Part shown: in pieces, positions 55,902 to 64,000 of the stretch | How positions within the stretch are numbered: position 1 is the first letter of the stretch | Layout of the letters: every line of letters starts with the position of its first letter | Assembly (NCBI RefSeq): GCF_040954645.1 | Contig: NC_092806.1 | Span: forward strand, 80,448,641-80,512,640 | From: Diabrotica undecimpunctata | Lineage: Eukaryota; Arthropoda; Insecta; Coleoptera; Chrysomelidae | DNA length: 64,000 nt | Direction: 5' to 3' | The notes under the pieces: generated by a model | What the model saw: the letters and a program-made list of their open reading frames with translations, nothing else | Databases searched by the model: none | What the model was told of the DNA's origin: nothing | Program-made: the position numbers and the translations under genes

Positions 55902-57289
55902 TTACACCATTGATTCTGCAGAACTGTCTGTTGAACTGTCTGAATCATTTGATCCTAATTGTATTGGCACAGGCTCAATAACATTATCCACCATGCCGTC
56001 CAACCTCCATATATCGTCTTCTACTTTAATAACTTGGCTTATCGCATTCTTCCAATCAGTTGAATTTATATTGTCCAAAATGTCTTGCAAGAGGGGCTGG
56101 ACATCACTAATTTTAAAAATAAACATTTTCCCGAGCTACATATCCTTTCATTTGTGTCTAAATTAATTCTAGTGGGTTTAATACACAATGATACGGTGGT
56201 AGTCTTACGACAGTAATACCATGAAGTCTATCCATTGTATCTACAGTGTATGATATGTACCACGATTTTGTCTAATAATACTCATTAGCTCCATTTTAAC
56301 CATATATTCGCAGTATGAAATGTATTTTTCCTTTAACCAATGTTGTAAAACTGCTTTTCTGTCACTCAGTAGAAATTCATTCAACAAGTCGGCTATGGTA
56401 GTATGCATTGTCTAAATACTACCACTGAATTAGGTTCGATATGCTGAAGACCGTTTTCGAAACATCTTTCAAAGCATGCGGCGCAAATGTCTTCAAGATA
56501 GTCGCCCGTTTTCTTTGATACAAAAACGAGAGCACTATTTTGCAGAAAACCTGTATCGCTACCGATATGAGCTACAATAAGACGCTGACCTTTGCCTGTT
56601 GGTGCTCGTAACCCTGTTGATAAGTCTTCTATAAATGCTTGACGAGGACTTGTTACAGTCGTATCGTGTCAAATTTTGGAAACTGTATGGCCGGCATTAA
56701 TCAAAGTTTCATCAAGATAATAAATTTTTCTTTTGGAAACATGATAATCCATAATAAAGCACAAATATCTTCGTCACCATGATAATATTTCCTCTTTATC
56801 TATTAAAATTGATTTTCGAGACCGTTTCATGTAACGAAAATTCAACTTTTAATGTAAAACTTCTTAGCGTTTCACCGCTCGTTTTAGGAATCATCGTTTT
56901 CCAGTAACTTGGTTTTGACTGTTTTGTTTGTTTGGGACTTATTTTCTAAAAAGAATGTATGTACAGTCCTCCGGATTAAATTCATTTGCGCTTCTTAATT
57001 TAGATCGAGAGGTTTTCGTCCACGCTGGCGAGTTTTTGGCGCACTTATAGTCTCTGTGATTTTCTACTTCACGCACAATCCGTTCAACTGTCGAGACTGA
57101 CACCCCTGTTAAAAACGAAGACTGATCTAAAGCTTCTGTGTGACTTCTAGGATGTGTTTTCTTAAGTCCATCATACACTTTCCACGCGATTTGTTTCTCA
57201 GCTTTTGAGAGTGGTTTGTGTCGATGAGATTTTGTCGTACCTGCGTCAGCAGTTGCATCAATTTTTATTTTATAAAGACGGAAATACAT
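55902..57289 (-). pseudogene. Tc1/mariner-superfamily DDE transposase, decayed
   Basis: Reverse strand. The N-terminal helix-turn-helix (AEKQIAWKVYDGLKKTHPRS, SFLTGVSVSTVERIVREVEN) lies at 57289-56939. The core in mixed frames has LIVAHIGSDTGFLQNSALVF and LQHIEPNSVVVF, and, one frame away, LDNAYYHSRLVE (second Asp, about 56420). It continues with ITVVRLPPYHCVLNPLELI (Glu, about 56190). The C-terminus at 56126-55902 reads DWKNAISQVIKVEDDIWRLD and ends in an Asp/Ser-rich tail. A related fragment is at 62100-62484. Several stops and frame changes. Confidence 0.72.
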
Positions 57290-58480
57290 ATACTTTCATT
57301 AATTTTGCAGAGTTTTATTATTTATTACATGTTTTTAAGTTCTGTGTTTAACAATGTCCATGAAATGTTAAAGTATTTTTATTAATGAATGTTGCTTTAT
57401 TACCCAGGAAACTTAAACAAAAATTTAAGGGCCACTTTGAACACTATTTCTTACCTTAACTTAAATCACGTGATACAATATCCGGACCCCTTTTAAAATT
57501 ATTTGCCGACCGCTGTTCTATACACTTTTCGATATTTTCTTAATTTTCAAAATCAATTATTGATAATACAATAATTAATTATTGACTTTTTCGATTAAAA
57601 ATCCAAGTTCATGGTTTTGCTTTATTACAATATACTAATTAATTCTTGATTTTTTTTATTACAAATTAATCGTTTTATTTTAAATTTTACAATGCGTTTA
57701 ATGTGTTTACTTGTTATTTCATGATTTTGTTTAGACAATTATGATAAATCAATAGATCTATTTCAGATTCACAGGTAACTGTTTAATGTATTTACCTCGA
57801 AATAACGAAATATAAAGTCGGTTCGCTATTCCCAGTCCGAACTGTCTAGTGAATTTAGTAATTATTTTTTGCGAAGTTAGTTACTTTTTGACAGACTAGA
57901 AGTTGCTGGAAATTACTATACTACCAAGCACACGTACTTATAGCCAATATTAATAGTAAACAAACTAAATAGTAAATAAAATAGAACTTTACGAATTACC
58001 GACAATCAATATTTATTTATTTGCACCATGTAATAAATAGTTATGTTAAATTATAACAACAAATATATTTTTTAAATATATACTACCCAAAACTTTATGG
58101 GTTTAGTATACACTTCCAGTATTTATAATAATTCTTCTTTTTTCAATGAAAGAAGTCTGTAATATAAATTTATGTATGCTGTTAATACTGTGAGCTAGGA
58201 ACTTTAGTGTTGTAGGTTTCCAGCTGTCAAAACCTGTCAAAATATGCCCGAGCTGAGCGAATGGACCTTATTTAACAATAATAATAGAACTCTATATCTA
58301 GGGGTTTCCAGTGGAAAATTTTAACTATAATGTCGATTCAAAAATCACACACGCTCACTGTGCATTACAGTACTGCTACTGACACTTCTCAGATTTGCCA
58401 ATTTGCAATCCCTGCAAATGTGTTATCGTCTTCAAATTCTTGTTGGACTAATACGGGTGATTAATATTATATTATTTTAG
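57290..58480. other. AT-rich stretch, presumed intron upstream of the first visible EPRS exon
   Basis: No exon, RNA gene or element recognised. It ends in the acceptor TTATATTATTTTAG at 58480. Earlier EPRS exons (catalytic domain) were not found here or further left. Confidence 0.5.
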
Positions 58481-58625
58481 GGACGATCCTAGGATGCCAA
58501 CAGTTCGCGGTGTCCTAAGACGAGGTATGACAGTGCAAGGATTAAAAGAATTCATTATTGCTCAAGGTTCGAGCAGATCTGTCGTGTTCATGGAATGGGA
58601 TAAAATTTGGGCCTTTAACAAAAAG
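58481..58625 (+). CDS. EPRS1: EPRS exon (GluRS part), first visible
   Basis: Bifunctional glutamyl-prolyl-tRNA synthetase charges tRNA-Glu and tRNA-Pro in the cytoplasm. This 145-base exon starts with one base completing a codon, then encodes [20 protein letters not shown] ... [10 protein letters not shown]. This is the beginning of the anticodon-binding domain after the class I catalytic fold. It follows an ATTATTTTAG acceptor and is followed by a GTAAAT donor. It is strongly conserved against my memory of animal EPRS. The ATG inside it is not the protein start. Confidence 0.92.
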
Positions 58626-58683
58626 GTAAATAACAAATTAATATATTTTGAAATAACACAGAAAACTTTCATTTCCATTTTAG

Positions 58684-58931
58684 GTAATTGATCCTATTGC
58701 ACCAAGATACACAGCTGTAGATATCAATGATCCTGTGACAGTTTTAGTAAAGGGAGCCAAGGAAGAACGTTTATCCGTACCCAAACATCCTAAAAATGCT
58801 GAAGTTGGTAACAAATCAATATGGTTGGGTCCAAAAATTCTTATCGATAGATTAGATGCAGAAGCCTTAAGTGAAGGTGAAAGTACGACATTTATTAATT
58901 GGGGAAATTTATTAATCACCAAAATTAACAG
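58684..58931 (+). CDS. EPRS1: EPRS exon (GluRS anticodon-binding domain)
   Basis: Joined in phase to the preceding exon across a 58-base intron. It encodes [20 protein letters not shown], then [20 protein letters not shown] and [18 protein letters not shown]. These are the beta-barrel parts that read the tRNA-Glu anticodon. Acceptor TTTTAG at 58683. The donor GTAAGT starts at 58932 and leaves two bases of an Arg codon. No stop or frame defect. Confidence 0.93.
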
Positions 58932-59129
58932 GTAAGTTATTTGGTTCTTTTAAAATTTTTAAATATAGTAAGATAATCTTCCATTTTCTAAAGTTACTAT
59001 AAACGTCTCTTTATTTAATAAACACTATATTGTCTTCTCCTAATCTCAGCCACTGTCTGCCAATGTTTATCTTTTATAAGCGGTTATTTAAACTTTGTTA
59101 CTCTTAGTATTTAAATTTATAAATAATGT
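58932..59129. other. EPRS intron 3, first part
   Basis: AT-rich intron sequence after the GTAAGT donor, without other features. The intron runs to 63041 (4.1 kb) and is filled by the elements listed below. Confidence 0.7.
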
Positions 59130-59995
59130 GCCATCTTCTTCTTCTTCAATTGCCCTCTCCGCTACGGAGTTTGGCAATCATCATTGCTATTCGTATCTTT
59201 GAAGCTGTTGCTCTAAATAATTGGTTAGATGTGCACTGGAACCAGTCCCTTAAATTGCGCAGCCAAGATATACGTCGTCTCCCCACGCTTCGTTTGCCCT
59301 GAATCTTTCCTTGGATAATTAACTGGAGCAATCGGTACTTTTCCCTCTCATCACATGACAAAGTTATTCCTACTTTCTTCTCTTGATGGTGATCAACAGC
59401 TCCCGTTCTTTGTTCATTCTTCGAAGAACTACACTATTTGTTATTTTGTCTGTCCAAGGTATTTTCAAAATTCTTCTGTATATCCACATTTCGAAGGCCT
59501 GTAGTTTATCGATATTGCTCTTGTTTAAAGTCCAAGTCTCTATTCCGTACAGCAGTATCGAGAAGATCTAACCAATCTCATTTTCAGGTTTAAGTTAATG
59601 TCATGACTTCCCAGAATGTCCTTCATATTAACAAAAGCAGCTCGAGCCTTTCCAATTCTAGTTTTTATTTCTTCTGTGATGTCATTGTTGTTATTAACGC
59701 TTGTTCCCAAATATTTATATTTGTGCCCCAGTTCGATTTTGTTATTGTGAATGTACAGGTTTGCATCAATCTTTGTTTTTTTGAAATAATCATGAATTTC
59801 GTCTTCTTGACGTTCATGGTTAACCCTTTCTCTTCACTAGCTGTGGCTACCTTGTTTAAAATGGCTTGCAGGTCTTCTACTGTCTCCGCCATTAAAATCG
59901 TATCATCTGCGTATCTAATATTATTAATATATTATTAATTGGTTGGCCGTTAACTTTTATCCCAATCTCTTCTTCCTCCATTCCATTGGAGGAAT
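59130..59995 (-). pseudogene. LINE reverse transcriptase C-terminal half inside EPRS intron
   Basis: The reverse strand reads EEEEIGIKVNGQPINN, then the catalytic RYADDTILMAETVEDLQAIL (YADD at 59913-59902) and KKTKFMIISKKQ. After a broken stretch it reads YRLLQLIIQGKIQGKRSVGR, RRISWLRNLRDWFQ and RIAMMIAKLRSGEGN. It lies antisense to the gene. It is the longest copy in the window of the LINE family whose tail recurs at 3240, 41590 and 61720. Confidence 0.78.
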
Positions 59996-60639
59996 GTGCC
60001 ATAGGCCGGAATAAATGAATTCTATAATATTCGGAGCAGATAACGCTTCTAGACTAGTCAATAAATTTTTTGATTACTGCAGTCATCGCCAGTTTTTCAG
60101 TACAGTTTTACATCTCTGTTATATGCGACATCCGAGGTCGTCAACGAATCTTTTAAACTGTCACATTTAGGCGTTGGTCCTTCGCGTCGGGTTAAGATTT
60201 TTAAAACCATCGTTAAAACCACTGACGAAGCGTCCATGTATCCATTGTTACCAATGGTAACATTAAAAATCTTGCAAATAATTATTTTATGACTAATGTG
60301 AAATAATTCCATTTAAATTTTTTACCAATAGATACATGTGTTGATAGTAATTAACTAAATTGCCAACTAGACCCACGAAAATATTGGCGAGTTTATGCGA
60401 CGGGGTTATACGTTACGTTGTTACCACTTTTGTTTGTGCATACGCGTGATGGTCCGTCAACTATCGATCGGAGCCGGCTTGTGTCTGAAAATTTTTAAAA
60501 CGCGAGGCCGTGGGCGCGTTGTAGATATTAGTAGGCTTGCTACCAATTTTTGTTTTGGTTACTTACTCGTTAGTACCTATTACAGTATGCGTGCAATTAT
60601 TAAACATTGATGAGTGTCGCTGCGTAATCGATCAACTAC
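59996..60639. other. Intron sequence, unassigned
   Basis: Includes a small palindrome around TCCATTGTTACCAATGGTAA (60237-60256) and a locally GC-richer part (60380-60530) that may belong to the 5' end of the adjacent hAT fragment. No gene. Confidence 0.4.
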
Positions 60640-61330
60640 GTGAAAAGTCGTTGTGCTTGTATAATTTTAAAGAAAAAAATGAGATTAATTAAATTCAGTT
60701 GGTACAGTGAAAACTCTTGGTTATGTGGTTGCAAGAAAAATAGACTGTATTCTTGGGCATATCTTCTGTTTTCTACAGAAAAAAATGCAAAAAGCATTGA
60801 TGTTTCAAACCACTCGCATCTTTCGAGTATATTTAGATGTGTTTGCCCCGACGGTTATGTTTGTGAAAGATTTTTGAAATTTGTTAATGTTAGTGAAAAG
60901 CGTTCAGCGGGACCGTTATCGGAAATTTTGTTCAGTGTGTTAAAAGTGTGGAAATAACCTAATTGCACGCAATTGCATGCAATTTTTGTTTATTGTTATG
61001 CGCATAGACTCAATTTGGTTTTACGGCAATTAGTGGAACATATTGAAAGTGTGTAAAATTTTTTTCAAACGTTATCAGAGCTTGCTGATTTTTTTTTTCA
61101 AAATCTTCCAAAAGGGCTGATACTTTGGATAAATTATAGTACAAAAAAACGTTTACACAAAGTAGAAGCAACAAGAAGGATTGTTGCTGGTAAGCTCGTT
61201 GAGGCTATTTCTTGTATTCGTTCAGAGTTTCTCGAAATATTTAAAAATATGCATACTGACACAGCAACGAGTTTATTTGAGATTAAACTTGCAAAATCAG
61301 AAGTTTTGAACGACCATGAAAATTGGGACC
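60640..61330 (+). pseudogene. hAT-type transposase fragment (ZMYM1-like)
   Basis: A frame to 60957 holds KFSWYSENSWLCGCKKNRLY followed by SWAYLLFSTEKNAKS, which resembles the TTF/MYM-like zinc region of hAT-derived proteins (Cys replaced in places). It continues with YVCERFLKFVNVSEKRSAGP. Further on, after stops, come FVYCYAHRLNLVLRQLVEHI, then FFQTLSELADFF, and RLHKVEATRRIVAGKLVEAI. This order matches hAT transposases of the DUF4371/ZMYM1-like group as I remember them. The catalytic centre is incomplete and stops abound. Confidence 0.62.
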
Positions 61331-61870
61331 GTTCCCTGGAAATCAAATGTAGAATAGAGAAAGTCAAATCTACATTTCAAAAAATGGCTAAGCTACTCAA
61401 ACGTCATGATTTATCAATGCCCATAACAATCAGGTTACTACGATGTTATCTCTTTCCTATACTGTTGTACGGAGTTGAGTTGTGGATTTTCACAGACATT
61501 ACCTGCAGGAAAATTGAAGTCTTCGAAATGTGGCTTTATCTTCGAATCCTGAAGATATCTTATATCGACCACTTACTAACCAAGACTTTTTATTAAGAAT
61601 GCAAAAAAAAGATCTGTTAACCACAATAAAAACAGCCAAAATATAATACCTTGGTCACATCATGAGGTACAGCTAAAGATATGTATTAATGCAACTAAGT
61701 TTACAGGGAAAAGTAGATGAAAAACGAGGCGCAGGAAGGCGAAGGATTTTCTGTTCTAAGATTCTACTACGTGGTTTAATACAACAACCACAAATCTTTT
61801 CAGAGTAGCAGTGTGCAAAGTAAAAATTGCCATGGTGGTCGCCAAAATCCGAAACGGATAGACACTACAA
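61325..61870 (+). pseudogene. LINE RT C-terminal fragment joined to hAT remnant
   Basis: SLEIKCRIEKVKSTFQKMAK, then LLKRHDLSMPITIRLLRCYL and PILLYGVELWIF, followed by EVFEMWLYLRILKISYIDHL: the thumb region of a LINE RT. A broken tail follows with RRRRIFCSKILLRGLIQ. The first about 25 residues of the open frame that contains it (61249-61330) come from hAT sequence. Confidence 0.68.
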
Positions 61871-62099
61871 GAAGATCTAAAAAACTGAATAGAAATCTAC
61901 CTCAGGGCTCAATCATTTTGATCATTTTGTTCCATTTTGATCTGTATTCATTGTTAAATATGGTATTCAGACTTACGCGATCACTTTGTTTTAAAAAATA
62001 TACCTATAAAAATTAACACAACAATATTCAAATAAGGAAATCTTTGTATAATAAATTGAAAAATAGAAAACTTTTGAGCTGGGTAAAAAACAATTTATT
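61871..62099. other. Intron sequence, unassigned
   Basis: AT-rich, no feature recognised. Confidence 0.4.
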
Positions 62100-62484
62100 T
62101 TAAATATTTATTGAACATCATATACAATCATAAATTTAAGATTTCTTCGCTGTCAGAAACTGAGCTACTCGTATTACTAGTATCTATTATGATTGGTTGA
62201 ATGTTAATGTCTCACATATTTATAAAAGCACTATCAGAATGTCCATCTCTACCAATATGCATATTGTAATATGACTTGCAGTTTGCCCAAATTAATTCAA
62301 TAGCGTTGAATTTGCAGTAATAAGGAGGTGGTCTCAGCATTTCATGGAGGTGTTCTCTTAGTAGCTCATCAATTATATAGACATTCTCTTTTCTATTCAT
62401 TTTCGCAATTTGTAATAATTCAGGTTTTGTGAGTTTTGCCTCATACTTGATCTTGTGTGTTGTCAACCAGGTAATAATTTCCAT
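62100..62484 (-). pseudogene. DDE transposase C-terminal fragment in EPRS intron
   Basis: Reverse strand: IITWLTTHKIKYEAKLTKPE, then VYIIDELLREHLHEMLRPPP, YYCKFNAIELIWANCKSYYN and a terminal Ser/Asp-rich tail beyond the stop. The PPYxCxxNxIELIW block with the catalytic Glu relates it to 55902-57289, but the sequence differs enough to be a separate subfamily. Only the C-terminal third is present. Confidence 0.65.
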
Positions 62485-63041
62485 TGTAGTTGAAGTAGAT
62501 CATGGAAGGGGCCAGTTGTCTGTAGTACATTAGATGGAAACTTCGAGAAGCAGTACCGGTTCAGAGAAATTATATAAATACAGACGATTTAGATTTTTAA
62601 ATTAGTCTAAAAATAATATTGTATCGAGTCGAGTTTTGGAATGTAGCGCGCGTATTGTAGTCGAAAATATATACTTGTAAATTTAAATAAATTAATTATG
62701 TATAACACAAATTAGTATAACACTGTATATAAATTAAATAAAGAAAATAAAATAGTATAATAATAAATTAAAAGACTAAATAAAACACACTAAAATCGTA
62801 AATATTGATCAATTCTATGAATGTTATGTCGAACCGTAGATTTGATGTTTTCGAAATCACTGATTTACCCTTTTCTGCTATTTTTTAAGTTAAACTTGCG
62901 ACTTTTTGCTTTCCTGAGGCTGGCAACACTGGAGCCAACGCTAAATTCTCTTGAGTTTTATTTAAGTATTTTCAACAATATTGCAAGAGTTAACAAAATC
63001 CTTTGTTTCAAATCACTGTGACTGAAAGCTTTCTTTTATAG
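62485..63041. other. EPRS intron 3, last part
   Basis: AT-rich. It ends in the acceptor CTTTTATAG at 63041. No other feature. Confidence 0.6.
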
Positions 63042-63246
63042 ACAAGATGGGAAAATCGTTAATGTGGAAGCACAACTAGATCTTGAAAACACGAATTTCA
63101 AAAAAACATTAAAGCTTACTTGGCTGGCAGAAACAGATAAGGCCCAATTTACTCCGACTTGGTGCGTTTATTTTGATCATATCATTAGTAAAGCAGTCTT
63201 AGGGAAAGAAGAAGATTTCAAACAATTCATTGGTCATAAAACAAAG
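63042..63246 (+). CDS. EPRS1: EPRS exon (GluRS anticodon-binding domain, continued)
   Basis: The first base completes the Arg codon left open at 58931, giving RQDGKIVNVEAQLDLENTNF, then KLTWLAETDKAQFTPTWCVY and KAVLGKEEDFKQFIGHKTK. Donor GTAAAT from 63247. The match to animal EPRS is close, including the TWLAET and LGKxEDFKQ blocks. Confidence 0.93.
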
Positions 63247-63413
63247 GTAAATTGTTTTCTGTTTTAAAATTTTTGCATTCTCAAACTTATTTAGTCTTTC
63301 GTGGTATTTTCGATTTGTAGTTCTCAATTGTGATCGGTTTTATGGTGTAACCTAACAGAAACATATATTACGCGTTATTAAAATGATTGCATAAGTTTTT
63401 ATTTGCCCTTTAG

Positions 63414-63653
63414 AAAGAAGTTGAAATGCTCGGTGATCCAGAACTAAAAAACTTACAAGTAGGAGACATCATTCAGCTACAGAGACGAGGATTTTTCCGC
63501 GTTGATGTAGCTTACAAACTGGGAAATCTACATACTTACAAAGAACAAGCAGTTATACTTTTCCATATTCCTGATGGACATGCTAAAGAAAGCATTCCTG
63601 GACAAGCTGTAGCCAAATCTAAAACCACTGTTAGTCCAAAAGCGGATATTAAG
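63414..63653 (+). CDS. EPRS1: EPRS exon (end of GluRS domain and start of linker)
   Basis: In phase with the previous exon. It encodes KEVEMLGDPELKNLQVGDII, QLQRRGFFRVDVAYKLG and VILFHIPDGHAKES, the C-terminal strands of the GluRS anticodon domain. A charged, Ser/Thr-rich stretch (SKTTVSPKADIK) follows, which begins the linker toward the WHEP repeats. Acceptor CCCTTTAG at 63413, donor GTAAGA at 63654. The rest of the linker and the ProRS half must lie beyond the window. Confidence 0.93.
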
Positions 63654-64000
63654 GTAAGATGGCGTTAATTTAACAAGAACTTCGATATTAATTTATTAAA
63701 ATATATTTAAGTTGCCAATATGTATTAATAATCCTACAATGTACTTTACAAAAATAATTTCTGAATTGATTCGCTTTCATCAAAATTTATTTTACTGAAA
63801 TGTATCATCGCATCTTTCTTGTGGTCTATATTCTTTCCGTATGCACGTGTTCGCGCATACTGTGGCAAAACTAATCGCTCTGTGAAAATCCGAATCCAAG
63901 AACATCAAATATACATTAGATCTAGTTTTTTCGGCAATTTTGTAGTGGCAGAACACTATCAAAAAATTTCCAAAAATAAAAACAGAGGAGAAAGCAACTT
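63654..64000. other. EPRS intron 4, start
   Basis: Begins GTAAGATGG. AT-rich, no element or exon recognised to the window edge. Confidence 0.6.

Noticed and set aside
58680..58922. Reverse-strand frame opposite an EPRS exon
   Set aside because: The + strand encodes a conserved synthetase segment with correct splice sites. The antisense frame has no support.

Overview
This window looks like about 64 kb of an insect chromosome, roughly two-thirds AT and packed with decayed transposable elements. The only host gene I can recognise is at the right end. Four exons there (58481-63653, + strand) encode the anticodon-binding part of the glutamyl-tRNA synthetase half of bifunctional glutamyl-prolyl-tRNA synthetase (EPRS). 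The spliced exons and the mix of element families (Jockey/R1/RTE-like LINEs, Penelope-like, BEL/Pao, Ty3/Gypsy, Tc1, piggyBac, hAT) fit an insect with a large genome. A beetle is my guess, not a proof.

Layout. 1-4012: a + strand Jockey-type LINE 5' fragment meets a - strand R1-like LINE head to tail-inverted, followed by a roughly 121-bp tandem repeat array. 5269-11572: a complete Ty3/Gypsy element (- strand) with nearly identical 624-bp LTRs and a 4-bp target duplication. Its frames are broken or shifted at slippery-looking sites. 12.4-15.1 kb: TA microsatellites, a Tc1 (DD34E) transposase pseudogene and a Penelope-like endonuclease tail. 15.8-21.6 kb: LINE fragments around a decayed zinc-finger/tyrosine-recombinase-like gene (17.2-19.0 kb). 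23.2-30.3 kb: a Gypsy element with coiled-coil, Asn-rich Gag and a tRNA-Lys(CUU) primer site. A second, internally deleted copy (34.0-36.9 kb) sits inside a TA array. Between them lie a piggyBac pseudogene, LINE scraps and an inverted copy of the 121-bp array. 37.2-41.3 kb: an RTE-like LINE bracketed by two direct 376-bp MITE copies. 41.4-46.4 kb: scraps, a TIR element and a strong hairpin. 46.4-55.1 kb: a BEL/Pao element (+) cut short against a 3'-truncated Gypsy element (-). 55.4-57.3 kb: LINE tail and a DDE transposase pseudogene. 58.5 kb to end: EPRS exons, with a 4.1-kb third intron filled with LINE, hAT and DDE fragments.

Most coding sequence is defective. Several frameshifts fall in A or T runs, so base-level assembly error is a live alternative to real decay. 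The points most worth a second look are the recombinase-like gene, the tandem monomers upstream of a LINE ORF1, the in-phase slippery heptamers at two frame changes of the young Gypsy element, and the repeated use of TA arrays as element boundaries. No tRNA, rRNA or CRISPR was seen.
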